Positions 10,810-23,066 of a stretch of DNA of 64,000 nucleotides are shown piece after piece. This DNA comes from Watersipora subatra (Eukaryota > Bryozoa > Gymnolaemata > Cheilostomatida > Watersiporidae), in assembly GCF_963576615.1 (NCBI RefSeq), contig NC_088715.1, forward strand, positions 57,533,302 through 57,597,301, written 5' to 3'. The notes beneath the pieces were generated by a model, which ran no database searches, had not been told where the DNA came from, and saw only the letters and a list, made by a program, of their open reading frames with translations. The translations under genes were made by a program, and so were the position numbers. Position 1 is the first letter of the stretch. Each line of letters begins with the position of its first letter.

Positions 10810-11443
10810 CCCTCGTCGGGAGGCACGAAACGAAAGATAAACTGAACCTACCTATTAGCCTACCTACCCGCCTACCTACCTACCTACCTACCTACCTACC
10901 CACCTACCGGAAAAAAATTTTTGGCCGCGGGGCGGCGCTTTAAATTAACGCGCTTAGCGCGTAAATTCTTCCCGAAATCGCGAAAAAAACGACGCGGAGC
11001 GCGAGGGCGACCGCTCCGGTTTTAACTCGGCGAAAAGCGTGAAAGCGAGGCGCCGGCGACGACGCGGGCGCCTCGTCGACGTCCGTTAGCCGCGCCGACT
11101 AGCGCTCGCCGCGACCGAGCGCCCGTTTCGCGCGCGTTCGCTTTCGACTAAGCGCTCAGCCGTCGCTCCGAAACTTTCGTCGCCGCCGCTCTTCCGCCCT
11201 CGCCTTCTTTCCCCGGTCACGCCAGCCTTTCGCCTACGTTTATATTTCTATAGACGTTGGGTGTTGGGTGTTGGGGTGTTCGGGGTGTTCGGGGTGTTCG
11301 GGTGAGCGGGTGGCGAGCGGACAGACGAGAGACCGCAAAGGTTTCGTTCGGGGCGGAAATCGCCCGAGACGAACCGACCCGTTCTATCTACGCACGTCTT
11401 TAGTAGTCGAAAACTACGAATAATGAAAACTTTTATCTACAGA

Positions 11444-11475
<32 letters not shown>

Positions 11476-12119
11476 AGAAATAGCCTTAACGAACGGTGGG
11501 GAGGGGGAGGGCGAGGGGGGACGACTTCGAAATAAAGACTAAGACGAATAGCCTCCTCGCTACTCTACCCGCGACGAGATTAGAAGCGTTATGTACGTAA
11601 CTAGCTAGGAGAAACGAAAAGGCTAGCGCGCGAATAAAGAAGACTTTCAAGTACATCTACGCGTATAAGCTTAACGAAGAGAGGGAGACGACTTCGAAAG
11701 AGAAAGGCCGCTAAGAATAGCTTCGGTACTACCTACGACGAGATTAGAAGCGTTATTACGTAACTAGCTAGGAGAAGCGAATAGGTCACTCTCGGCGAAT
11801 GCCGAAATCCTTTAATTACATCTATACCCTAAATAGACTAAAGGCGAACCTAACACTTTTTTCAAATACGCTGATGGGAGTTTAAAAGTTGGCGCTTTCG
11901 CGCCAGTTACCGAACGGGACGAGCGAGAGACCGACTCCGAACTAGTCGAGGTAGGCCGGACCGCTTCGGCGAGACGGGCGGACCGGAAAAAAAGCGACTA
12001 GTCTTCGGCCCCGGCGAGGCCTCTCGGTTTCTTCGAGCGGCTCGTTCGCCCGAAACGCGGACACTCGCTCGGCGGCGAATCGGCCGCGACTGAGCGATGG
12101 ACGGCCGTCCGGGCAATTT
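10810..12119 (+). repeat. U2 spacer, class II
   Basis: It has only three minisatellite units (11273-11299), the last followed by a one-base-shorter G run. The rest is class II with the internal block duplication. From here on the U2-proximal part reads CGAAACGCGGACAC. Confidence 0.9.
11900..12119 (+). promoter_or_regulatory. Candidate U2 promoter region (example at copy 7)
   Basis: The roughly 220 bp before each U2 start are retained in all three spacer classes, while the more distal spacer changes in length and content. That is what a Pol II snRNA promoter with distal and proximal elements would show. Visible elements are the GGCGC hairpin at its left border, the ACTAGTC/GACTAGT inverted pair and the GGACGGCCGTCC palindrome 10-21 bp before the gene. 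I cannot identify a PSE by sequence, because its motif is lineage-specific. Confidence 0.5.
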
Positions 12120-12308
12120 ATCGCTTCTCGGCCTGTTGGCTAAGATCAAAGTGTAGTATCTGTTCTAATCAGTTTAATATCTGATTCGCGGCGCATCGCG
12201 CCGCTACGATATTAATCTGATTTTTGGAACGAGATGGAGCGCGGAAGCTTGCTTCGGCTCCGTCACGGGTTGTCTCGGTATCGCAGTACCTCCGAGCACG
12301 GCCCACTC
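12120..12308 (+). ncRNA. U2: U2 snRNA copy 7, uninterrupted
   Basis: This is a complete U2 of about 189 nt. In order it has stem-loop I (TCTCGGCC..GGCTAAGA), ATCAAAGTGTAGTATCTG with the branch-point-pairing GTAGTA, the TCAG/CTGA stem IIa, a perfect stem IIb (GCGGCGC, ATC, GCGCCGC), the Sm site ATTTTTGG, stem III/IV sequence and GCAGTACCTCC. U2 base-pairs with the intron branch site and with U6 in the spliceosome core. Nucleotide 16, in loop I, is G here and A in most other copies. With no insertion and an intact Sm site this is the most credible functional copy in the left half of the window. Confidence 0.95.
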
Positions 12309-13646
12309 CCCTCGTCGGGAGGCACGAAACGAAAGATAAACTGAACCTACCTATTAGCCTACCTACCCGCCTACCTACCTACCTACCTACCTACCTACCT
12401 ACCCACCTACCGGAAAAAAATTTTTGGCCGCGGGGCGGCGCTTTAAATTAACGCGCTTAGCGCGTAAATTCTTCCCGAAATCGCGAAAAAAACGACGCGG
12501 AGCGCGAGGGCGACCGCTCCGGTTTTAACTCGGCGAAAAGCGTGAAAGCGAGGCGCCGGCGACGACGCGGGCGCCTCGTCGACGTCCGTTAGCCGCGCCG
12601 ACTAGCGCTCGCCGCGACCGAGCGCCCGTCTCGCGCGCGTTCGCTTTCGACTAAGCGCTCAGCCGTCGCTCCGAAACTTTCGTCGCCGCCGCTCTTCCGC
12701 CCTCGCCTTCTTTCCCCGGTCACGCCAGCCTTTCGCCTACGTTTATATTTCTATAGACGTTGGGTGTTGGGTGTTGGGGTGTTCGGGGTGTTCGGGGTGT
12801 TCGGGGTGTTCGGGGTGTTCGGGGTGTTCGGGGTGAGCGGGTGGCGAGCGGACAGACGAGAGACTGCAAAGGTTTCGTTCGGGGCGGAAATCGCCCGAGA
12901 CGAACCGACCCGTTCTATCTACGCACGTCTTTAGTAGTCGAAAACTACGAATAATGAAAACTTTTATCTACAGATATTTATATATATATATATATATATA
13001 TAAGAAATAGCCTTAACGAACGGTGGGGAGGGGGAGGGCGAGGGGGGACGACTTCGAAATAAAGACTAAGACGAATAGCCTCCTCGCTACTCTACCCGCG
13101 ACGAGATTAGAAGCGTTATGTACGTAACTAGCTAGGAGAAACGAAAAGGCTAGCGCGCGAATAAAGAAGACTTTCAAGTACATCTACGCGTATAAGCTTA
13201 ACGAAGAGAGGGAGACGACTTCGAAAGAGAAAGGCCGCTAAGAATAGCTTCGGTACTACCTACGACGAGATTAGAAGCGTTATTACGTAACTAGCTAGGA
13301 GAAGCGAATAGGTCACTCTCGGCGAATGCCGAAATCCTTTAATTACATCTATACCCTAAATAGACTAAAGGCGAACCTAACACTTTTTTCAAATACGCTG
13401 ATGGGAGTTTAAAAGTTGGCGCTTTCGCGCCAGTTACCGAACGGGACGAGCGAGAGACCGACTCCGAACTAGTCGAGGTAGGCCGGACCGCTTCGGCGAG
13501 ACGGGCGGACCGGAAAAAAAGCGACTAGTCTTCGGCCCCGGCGAGGCCTCTCGGTTTCTTCGAGCGGCTCGTTCGCCCGAAACGCGGACACTCGCTCGGC
13601 GGCGAATCGGCCGCGACTGAGCGATGGACGGCCGTCCGGGCAATTT
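12309..13646 (+). repeat. U2 spacer, class II
   Basis: Six minisatellite units at 12776-12829. It carries GAGACTGCAAAG like spacer 8958-10305, and GCGATGGACGG just before the next U2. Confidence 0.9.
12324..12341 (+). promoter_or_regulatory. Possible snRNA 3' box (example after copy 7)
   Basis: ACGAAACGAAAGATAAAC lies 16-33 bp after the U2 end and is kept after nearly every copy (ATGAAAG in copy 15). Its A-rich AAAG..A core and its distance resemble the Pol II snRNA 3' box (GTTTN0-3AAARNNAGA) that directs 3' end formation. The match is loose. Confidence 0.35.
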
Positions 13647-14150
13647 ATCGCTTCTCGGCCTATTGGCTAAGATCAAAGTGTAGCATTCGTGCTGCACGGC
13701 GGTCTTGCAGGTTTTTCATTGCACAGCCCCCCGAAACACCCGCGTGGCAGGCGAGCGGTCACATCCGGGCCCGCACTAGGGATTCCCACCCGGGGTGCCG
13801 GCCAGGCCAGAGCATTCAAATGCTCCACGAGTCCTTGGAAGTTTCGGTGGTCGTTGTACCTCGGACATTCGTGATGACCTGGCAAGGTAAATTACCGCCC
13901 TGCAATAAATTCCAGGGGTTGACAACCCTTGGGGGGCTGACCTTGGCGAAAAGCCAATATCGTCGAGGTCAGCCCCACTCCATGTCATAAAACAGGAGTA
14001 TCTGTTCTAATCAGTTTAATATCTGATTCGCGGCGCATCGCGCCGCTACGATATTAATCTGATTTTTGGAACGAGATGGAGCGCGGAAGCTTGCTTCGGC
14101 TCCGTCACGGGTTGTCTCGGTATCGCAGTACCTCCGAGCACGGCCCACTC
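13647..14150 (+). pseudogene. U2: U2 snRNA copy 8, split by 315-bp insertion
   Basis: The U2 halves are 13647-13683 and 13999-14150. It lies between two uninterrupted copies. Confidence 0.93.
13684..13998 (+). mobile_element. U2-specific 315-bp element, copy 8
   Basis: This is the only copy in which I see a base change: GGTTTTTC for GGTGTTTC near 13713, which breaks one pair of the first hairpin. Confidence 0.75.
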
Positions 14151-15476
14151 CCCTCGTCGGGAGGCACGAAACGAAAGATAAACTGAACCTACCTATTAGC
14201 CTACCTACCCGCCTACCTACCTACCTACCTACCTACCTACCTACCCACCTACCGGAAAAAAATTTTTGGCCGCGGGGCGGCGCTTTAAATTAACGCGCTT
14301 AGCGCGTAAATTCTTCCCGAAATCGCGAAAAAAACGACGCGGAGCGCGAGGGCGACCGCTCCGGTTTTAACTCGGCGAAAAGCGTTAAAGCGAGGCGCCG
14401 GCGACGACGCGGGCGCCTCGTCGACGTCCGTTAGCCGTGCCGACTAGCGCTCGCCGCGACCGAGCGCCCGTTTCGCGCGCGTTCGCTTTCGACTAAGCGC
14501 TCAGCCGTCGCTCCGAAACTTTCGTCGCCGCCGCTCTTCCGCCCTCGCCTTCTTTCCCCGGTCACGCCAGCCTTTCGCCTACATTTATATTTCTATAGAC
14601 GTTGGGGTGTTCGGGGTGTTCGGGGTGTTCGGGGTGTTCGGGGTGTTCGGGGTGTTCGGGGTGAGCGGGTGGCGAGCGGACAGACGAGAGACCGCAAAGG
14701 TTTCGTTCGGGGCGGAAATCGCCCGAGACGAACCGACCCGTTCTATCTACGCACGTCTTTAGTAGTCGAAAACTACGAATAATGAAAACTTTTATCTACA
14801 GATATTTATATATATATATATATATATATATAAGAAATAGCCTTAACGAACGGTGGGGAGGGGGAGGGCGAGGGGGGACGACTTCGAAATAAAGACTAAG
14901 ACGAATAGCCTCCTCGCTACTCTACCCGCGACGAGATTAGAAGCGTTATGTACGTAACTAGCTAGGAGAAACGAAAAGGCTAGCGCGCGAATAAAGAAGA
15001 CTTTCAAGTACATCTACGCGTATAAGCTTAACGAAGAGAGGGAGACGACTTCGAAAGAGAAAGGCCGCTAAGAATAGCTTCGGTACTACCTACGACGAGA
15101 TTAGAAGCGTTATTACGTAACTAGCTAGGAGAAGCGAATAGGTCACTCTCGGCGAATGCCGAAATCCTTTAATTACATCTATACCCTAAATAGACTAAAG
15201 GCGAACCTAACACTTTTTTCAAATACGCTGATGGGAGTTTAAAAGTTGGCGCTTTCGCGCCAGTTACCGAACGGGACGAGCGAGAGACCGACTCCGAACT
15301 AGTCGAGGTAGGCCGGACCGCTTCGGCGAGACGGGCGGACCGAAAAAAAAGCGACTAGTCTTCGGCCCCGGCGAGGCCTCTCGGTTTCTTCGAGCGGCTC
15401 GTTCGCCCGAAACGCGGACACTCGCTCGGCGGCGAATCGGCCGCGACTGAGCGATGGACGGCCGTCCGGGCAATTT
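14151..15476 (+). repeat. U2 spacer, class II
   Basis: Six minisatellite units at 14604-14657. The GTTGGGTGTTGG lead-in found before the minisatellite in the other spacers is shortened to GTTGGGGTG. Confidence 0.9.
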
Positions 15477-15665
15477 ATCGCTTCTCGGCCTGTTGGCTAA
15501 GATCAAAGTGTAGTATCTGTTCTAATCAGTTTAATATCTGATTCGCGGCGCATCGCGCCGCTACGATATTAATCTGACTTTTGGAACGAGATGGAGCGCG
15601 GAAGCTTGCTTCGGCTCCGTCACGGGTTGTCTCGGTATCGCAGTACCTCCGAGCACGGCCCACTT
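15477..15665 (+). ncRNA. U2: U2 snRNA copy 9, uninterrupted but Sm site changed
   Basis: It is full length with GTAGTA intact and shares G at nt 16 with copy 7. The Sm site reads ACTTTTGG instead of ATTTTTGG (change at 15578), which would be expected to weaken Sm ring assembly and thus stability. The 3' end also differs (CCACTTCC). It may be a decayed or poorly expressed copy. Confidence 0.85.
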
Positions 15666-17011
15666 CCCTCGTCGGGAGGCACGAAACGAAAGATAAACTG
15701 AACCTACCTATTAGCCTACCTACCCGCCTACCTACCTACCTACCTACCTACCTACCTACCCACCTACCGGAAAAAAATTTTTGGCCGCGGGGCGGCGCTT
15801 TAAATTAACGCGCTTAGCGCGTAAATTCTTCCCGAAATCGCGAAAAAAACGACGCGGAGCGCGAGGGCGACCGCTCCGGTTTTAACTCGGCGAAAAGCGT
15901 GAAAGCGAGGCGCCGGCGACGACGCGGGCGCCTCGTCGACGTCCGTTAGCCGCGCCGACTAGCGCTCGCCGCGACCGAGCGCCCGTTTCGCGCGCGTTCG
16001 CTTTCGACTAAGCGCTCAGCCGTCGCTCCGAAACTTTCGTCGCCGCCGCTCTTCCGCCCTCGCCTTCTTTCCCCGGTCACGCCAGCCTTTCGCCTACGTT
16101 TATATTTCTATAGACGTTGGGTGTTGGGTGTTGGGGTGTTCGGGGTGTTGGGGTGTTCGGGGTGTTCGGGGTGTTCGGGGTGTTCGGGGTGTTCGGGGTG
16201 AGCGGGTGGCGAGCGGACAGACGAGAGACCGCAAAGGTTTCGTTCGGGGCGGAAATCGCCCGAAACGAACCGACCCGTTCTATCTACGCACGTCTTTAGT
16301 AGTCGAAAACTACGAATAATGAAAACTTTTATCTACAGATATTTATATATATATATATATATATATAAGAAATAGCCTTAACGAACGGTGGGGAGGGGGA
16401 GGGCGAGGGGGGACGACTTCGAAATAAAGACTAAGACGAATAGCCTCCTCGCTACTCTACCCGCGACGAGATTAGAAGCGTTATGTACGTAACTAGCTAG
16501 GAGAAACGAAAAGGCTAGCGCGCGAATAAAGAAGACTTTCAAGTACATCTACGCGTATAAGCTTAACGAAGAGAGGGAGACGACTTCGAAAGAGAAAGGC
16601 CGCTAAGAATAGCTTCGGTACTACCTACGACGAGATTAGAAGCGTTATTACGTAACTAGCTAGGAGAAGCGAATAGGTCACTCTCGGCGAATGCCGAAAT
16701 CCTTTAATTACATCTATACCCTAAATAGACTAAAGGCGAACCTAACACTTTTTTCAAATACGCTGATGGGAGTTTAAAAGTTGGCGCTTTCGCGCCAGTT
16801 ACCGAACGGGACGAGCGAGAGACCGACTCCGAACTAGTCGAGGTAGGCCGGACCGCTTCGGCGAGACGGGCGGACCGGAAAAAAAGCGACTAGTCTTCGG
16901 CCCCGGCGAGGCCTCTCGGTTTCTTCGAGCGGCTCGTTCGCCCGAAACGCGGACACTCGCTCGGCGGCGAATCGGCCGCGACTGAGCGACGGACGGCCGT
17001 CCGGGCAATTT
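15666..17011 (+). repeat. U2 spacer, class II
   Basis: Minisatellite at 16133-16194 with one variant unit ending TGTTG. Confidence 0.9.
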
Positions 17012-17515
17012 ATCGCTTCTCGGCCTATTGGCTAAGATCAAAGTGTAGCATTCGTGCTGCACGGCGGTCTTGCAGGTGTTTCATTGCACAGCCCCCCGAA
17101 ACACCCGCGTGGCAGGCGAGCGGTCACATCCGGGCCCGCACTAGGGATTCCCACCCGGGGTGCCGGCCAGGCCAGAGCATTCAAATGCTCCACGAGTCCT
17201 TGGAAGTTTCGGTGGTCGTTGTACCTCGGACATTCGTGATGACCTGGCAAGGTAAATTACCGCCCTGCAATAAATTCCAGGGGTTGACAACCCTTGGGGG
17301 GCTGACCTTGGCGAAAAGCCAATATCGTCGAGGTCAGCCCCACTCCATGTCATAAAACAGGAGTATCTGTTCTAATCAGTTTAATATCTGATTCGCGGCG
17401 CATCGCGCCGCTACGATATTAATCTGATTTTTGGAACGAGATGGAGCGCGGAAGCTTGCTTCGGCTCCGTCACGGGTTGTCTCGGTATCGCAGTACCTCC
17501 GAGCACGGCCCACTC
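17012..17515 (+). pseudogene. U2: U2 snRNA copy 10, split by 315-bp insertion
   Basis: The U2 halves are 17012-17048 and 17364-17515. Confidence 0.93.
17049..17363 (+). mobile_element. U2-specific 315-bp element, copy 10
   Basis: Same junctions and sequence as copy 1. Confidence 0.75.
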
Positions 17516-18868
17516 CCCTCGTCGGGAGGCACGAAACGAAAGATAAACTGAACCTACCTATTAGCCTACCTACCCGCCTACCTACCTACCTACCTACCTA
17601 CCTACCTACCCACCTACCGGAAAAAAATTTTTGGCCGCGGGGCGGCGCTTTAAATTAACGCGCTTAGCGCGTAAATTCTTCCCGAAATCGCGAAAAAAAC
17701 GACGCGGAGCGCGAGGGCGACCGCTCCGGTTTTAACTCGGCGAAAAGCGTGAAAGCGAGGCGCCGGCGACGACGCGGGCGCCTCGTCGACGTCCGTTAGC
17801 CGCGCCGACTAGCGCTCGCCGCGACCGAGCGCCCGTTTCGCGCGCGTTCGCTTTCGACTAAGCGCTCAGCCGTCGCTCCGAAACTTTCGTCGCCGCCGCT
17901 CTTCCGCCCTCGCCTTCTTTCCCCGGTCACGCCAGCCTTTCGCCTACGTTTATATTTCTATAGACGTTGGGTGTTGGGTGTTGGGGTGTTGGGGTGTTCG
18001 GGGTGTTCGGGGTGTTCGGGGTGTTCGGGGTGTTCGGGGTGTTCGGGGTGTTCGGGGTGAGCGGGTGGCGAGCGGACAGACGAGAGACCGCAAAGGTTTC
18101 GTTCGGGGCGGAAATCGCCCGAGACGAACCGACCCGTTCTATCTACGCACGTCTTTAGTAGTCGAAAACTACGAATAATGAAAACTTTTATCTACAGATA
18201 TTTATATATATATATATATATATAAGAAATAGCCTTAACGAACGGTGGGGAGGGGGAGGGCGAAGGGGGACGACTTCGAAATAAAGACTAAGACGAATAG
18301 CCTCCTCGCTACTCTACCCGCGACGAGATTAGAAGCGTTATGTACGTAACTAGCTAGGAGAAACGAAAAGGCTAGCGCGCGAATAAAGAAGACTTTCAAG
18401 TACATCTACGCGTATAAGCTTAACGAAGAGAGGGAGACGACTTCGAAAGAGAAAGGCCGCTAAGAATAGCTTCGGTACTACCTACGACGAGATTAGAAGC
18501 GTTATTACGTAACTAGCTAGGAGAAGCGAATAGGTCACTCTCGGCGAATGCCGAAATCCTTTAATTACATCTATACCCTAAATAGACTAAAGGCGAACCT
18601 AACACTTTTTTCAAATACGCTGATGGGAGTTTAAAAGTTGGCGCTTTCGCGCCAGTTACCGAACGGGACGAGCGAGAGACCGACTCCGAACTAGTCGAGG
18701 TAGGCCGGACCGCTTCGGCGAGACGGGCGGACCGGAAAAAAAGCGACTAGTCTTCGGCCCCGGCGAGGCCTCTCGGTTTCTTCGAGCGGCTCGTTCGCCC
18801 GAAACGCGGACACTCGCTCGGCGGCGAATCGGCCGCGACTGAGCGACGGACGGCCGTCCGGGCAATTT
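17516..18868 (+). repeat. U2 spacer, class II
   Basis: Minisatellite at 17983-18053, its first unit being the TGTTG variant. Confidence 0.9.
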
Positions 18869-19372
18869 ATCGCTTCTCGGCCTATTGGCTAAGATCAAAG
18901 TGTAGCATTCGTGCTGCACGGCGGTCTTGCAGGTGTTTCATTGCACAGCCCCCCGAAACACCCGCGTGGCAGGCGAGCGGTCACATCCGGGCCCGCACTA
19001 GGGATTCCCACCCGGGGTGCCGGCCAGGCCAGAGCATTCAAATGCTCCACGAGTCCTTGGAAGTTTCGGTGGTCGTTGTACCTCGGACATTCGTGATGAC
19101 CTGGCAAGGTAAATTACCGCCCTGCAATAAATTCCAGGGGTTGACAACCCTTGGGGGGCTGACCTTGGCGAAAAGCCAATATCGTCGAGGTCAGCCCCAC
19201 TCCATGTCATAAAACAGGAGTATCTGTTCTAATCAGTTTAATATCTGATTCGCGGCGCATCGCGCCGCTACGATATTAATCTGATTTTTGGAACGAGATG
19301 GAGCGCGGAAGCTTGCTTCGGCTCCGTCACGGGTTGTCTCGGTATCGCAGTACCTCCGAGCACGGCCCACTC
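18869..19372 (+). pseudogene. U2: U2 snRNA copy 11, split by 315-bp insertion
   Basis: The U2 halves are 18869-18905 and 19221-19372. Confidence 0.93.
18906..19220 (+). mobile_element. U2-specific 315-bp element, copy 11
   Basis: Same junctions and sequence as copy 1. Confidence 0.75.
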
Positions 19373-20701
19373 CCCTCGTCGGGAGGCACGAAACGAAAGA
19401 TAAACTGAACCTACCTATTAGCCTACCTACCCGCCTACCTACCTACCTACCTACCTACCTACCTACCTACCCACCTACCGGAAAAAAATTTTTGGCCGCG
19501 GGGCGGCGCTTTAAATTAACGCGCTTAGCGCGTAAATTCTTCCCGAAATCGCGAAAAAAACGACGCGGAGCGCGAGGGCGACCGCTCCGGTTTTAACTCA
19601 GCGAAAAGCGTGAAAGCGAGGCGCCGGCGACGACGCGGGCGCCTCGTCGACGTCCGTTAGCCGCGCCGACTAGCGCTCGCCGCGACCGAGCGCCCGTTTC
19701 GCGCGCGTTCGCTTTCGACTAAGCGCTCAGCCGTCGCTCCGAAACTTTCGTCGCCGCCGCTCTTCCGCCCTCGCCTTCTTTCCCCGGTCACGCCAGCCTT
19801 TCGCCTACGTTTATATTTCTATAGACGTTGGGTGTTGGGTGTTGGGGTGTTCGGGGTGTTCGGGGTGTTCGGGGTGTTCGGGGTGTTCGGGGTGAGCGGG
19901 TGGCGAGCGGACAGACGAGAGACCGCAAAGGTTTCGTTCGGGGCGGAAATCGCCCGAGACGAACCGACCCGTTCTATCTACGCACGTCTTTAGTAGTCGA
20001 AAACTACGAATAATGAAAACTTTTATCTACAGATATTTATATATATATATATATATAAGAAATAGCCTTAACGAACGGTGGGGAGGGGGAGGGCGAGGGG
20101 GGACGACTTCGAAATAAAGACTAAGACGAATAGCCTCCTCGCTACTCTACCCGCGACGAGATTAGAAGCGTTATGTACGTAACTAGCTAGGAGAAACGAA
20201 AAGGCTAGCGCGCGAATAAAGAAGACTTTCAAGTACATCTACGCGTATAAGCTTAACGAAGAGAGGGAGACGACTTCGAAAGAGAAAGGCCGCTAAGAAT
20301 AGCTTCGGTACTACCTACGACGAGATTAGAAGCGTTATTACGTAACTAGCTAGGAGAAGCGAATAGGTCACTCTCGGCGAATGCCGAAATCCTTTAATTA
20401 CATCTATACCCTAAATAGACTAAAGGCGAACCTAACACTTTTTTCAAATACGCTGATGGGAGTTTAAAAGTTGGCGCTTTCGCGCCAGTTACCGAACGGG
20501 ACGAGCGAGAGACCGACTCCGAACTAGTCGAGGTAGGCCGGACCGCTTCGGCGAGACGGGCGGACCGGAAAAAAAGCGACTAGTCTTCGGCCCCGGCGAG
20601 GCCTCTCGGTTTCTTCGAGCGGCTCGTTCGCCCGAAACGCGGACACTCGCTCGGCGGCGAATCGGCCGCGACTGAGCGACGGACGGCCGTCCGGGCAATT
20701 T
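19373..20701 (+). repeat. U2 spacer, class II
   Basis: Five minisatellite units at 19844-19888 and a short AT run. Confidence 0.9.
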
Positions 20702-21205
20702 ATCGCTTCTCGGCCTATTGGCTAAGATCAAAGTGTAGCATTCGTGCTGCACGGCGGTCTTGCAGGTGTTTCATTGCACAGCCCCCCGAAACACCCGCGT
20801 GGCAGGCGAGCGGTCACATCCGGGCCCGCACTAGGGATTCCCACCCGGGGTGCCGGCCAGGCCAGAGCATTCAAATGCTCCACGAGTCCTTGGAAGTTTC
20901 GGTGGTCGTTGTACCTCGGACATTCGTGATGACCTGGCAAGGTAAATTACCGCCCTGCAATAAATTCCAGGGGTTGACAACCCTTGGGGGGCTGACCTTG
21001 GCGAAAAGCCAATATCGTCGAGGTCAGCCCCACTCCATGTCATAAAACAGGAGTATCTGTTCTAATCAGTTTAATATCTGATTCGCGGCGCATCGCGCCG
21101 CTACGATATTAATCTGATTTTTGGAACGAGATGGAGCGCGGAAGCTTGCTTCGGCTCCGTCACGGGTTGTCTCGGTATCGCAGTACCTCCGAGCACGGCC
21201 CACTC
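20702..21205 (+). pseudogene. U2: U2 snRNA copy 12, split by 315-bp insertion
   Basis: The U2 halves are 20702-20738 and 21054-21205. Confidence 0.93.
20739..21053 (+). mobile_element. U2-specific 315-bp element, copy 12
   Basis: Same junctions and sequence as copy 1. Confidence 0.75.
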
Positions 21206-22562
21206 CCCTCGTCGGGAGGCACGAAACGAAAGATAAACTGAACCTACCTATTAGCCTACCTACCCGCCTACCTACCTACCTACCTACCTACCTACCCACC
21301 TACCGGAAAAAAATTTTTGGCCGCGGGGCGGCGCTTTAAATTAACGCGCTTAGCGCGTAAATTCTTCCCGAAATCGCGAAAAAAACGACGCGGAGCGCGA
21401 GGGCGACCGCTCCGGTTTTAACTCGGCGAAAAGCGTGAAAGCGAGGCGCCGGCGACGACGCGGGCGCCTCGTCGACGTCCGTTAGCCGCGCCGACTAGCG
21501 CTCGCCGCGACCGAGCGCCCGTTTCGCGCGCGTTCGCTTTCGACTAAGCGCTCAGCCGTCGCTCCGAAACTTTCGTCGCCGCCGCTCTTCCGCCCTCGCC
21601 TTCTTTCCCCGGTCACGCCAGCCTTTCGCCTACGTTTATATTTCTATAGACGTTGGGTGTTGGGTGTTGGGGTGTTGGGGTGTTGGGGTGTTCGGGGTGT
21701 TCGGGGTGTTCGGGGTGTTCGGGGTGTTCGGGGTGTTCGGGGTGTTCGGGGTGAGCGGGTGGCGAGCGGACAGACGAGAGACCGCAAAGGTTTCGTTCGG
21801 GGCGGAAATCGCCCGAGACGAACCGACCCGTTCTATCTACGCACGTCTTTAGTAGTCGAAAACTACGAATAATGAAAACTTTTATCTACAGATATTTATA
21901 TATATATATATATATATAAGAAATAGCCTTAACGAACGGTGGGGAGGGGGAGGGCGAGGGGGGACGACTTCGAAATAAAGACTAAGACGAATAGCCTCCT
22001 CGCTACTCTACCCGCGACGAGATTAGAAGCGTTATGTACGTAACTAGCTAGGAGAAACGAAAAGGCTAGCGCGCGAATAAAGAAGACTTTCAAGTACATC
22101 TACGCGTATAAGCTTAACGAAGAGAGGGAGACGACTTCGAAAGAGAAAGGCCGCTAAGAATAGCTTCGGTACTACCTACGACGAGATTAGAAGCGTTATT
22201 ACGTAACTAGCTAGGAGAAGCGAATAGGTCACTCTCGGCGAATGCCGAAATCCTTTAATTACATCTATACCCTAAATAGACTAAAGGCGAACCTAACACT
22301 TTTTTCAAATACGCTGATGGGAGTTTAAAAGTTGGCGCTTTCGCGCCAGTTACCGAACGGGACGAGCGAGAGACCGACTCCGAACTAGTCGAGGTAGGCC
22401 GGACCGCTTCGGCGAGACGGGCGGACCGGAAAAAAAGCGACTAGTCTTCGGCCCCGGCGAGGCCTCTCGGTTTCTTCGAGCGGCTCGTTCGCCCGAAACG
22501 CGGACACTCGCTCGGCGGCGAATCGGCCGCGACTGAGCGACGGACGGCCGTCCGGGCAATTT
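21206..22562 (+). repeat. U2 spacer, class II
   Basis: Minisatellite at about 21669-21747. The first two units are the TGTTG variant, extending the series seen two and three spacers upstream. Confidence 0.9.
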
Positions 22563-23066
22563 ATCGCTTCTCGGCCTATTGGCTAAGATCAAAGTGTAGC
22601 ATTCGTGCTGCACGGCGGTCTTGCAGGTGTTTCATTGCACAGCCCCCCGAAACACCCGCGTGGCAGGCGAGCGGTCACATCCGGGCCCGCACTAGGGATT
22701 CCCACCCGGGGTGCCGGCCAGGCCAGAGCATTCAAATGCTCCACGAGTCCTTGGAAGTTTCGGTGGTCGTTGTACCTCGGACATTCGTGATGACCTGGCA
22801 AGGTAAATTACCGCCCTGCAATAAATTCCAGGGGTTGACAACCCTTGGGGGGCTGACCTTGGCGAAAAGCCAATATCGTCGAGGTCAGCCCCACTCCATG
22901 TCATAAAACAGGAGTATCTGTTCTAATCAGTTTAATATCTGATTCGCGGCGCATCGCGCCGCTACGATATTAATCTGATTTTTGGAACGAGATGGAGCGC
23001 GGAAGCTTGCTTCGGCTCCGTCACGGGTTGTCTCGGTATCGCAGTACCTCCGAGCACGGCCCACTC
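22563..23066 (+). pseudogene. U2: U2 snRNA copy 13, split by 315-bp insertion
   Basis: The U2 halves are 22563-22599 and 22915-23066. It is the last copy in the window with the 315-bp element. Confidence 0.93.
22600..22914 (+). mobile_element. U2-specific 315-bp element, copy 13
   Basis: Same junctions and sequence as copy 1. Confidence 0.75.
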
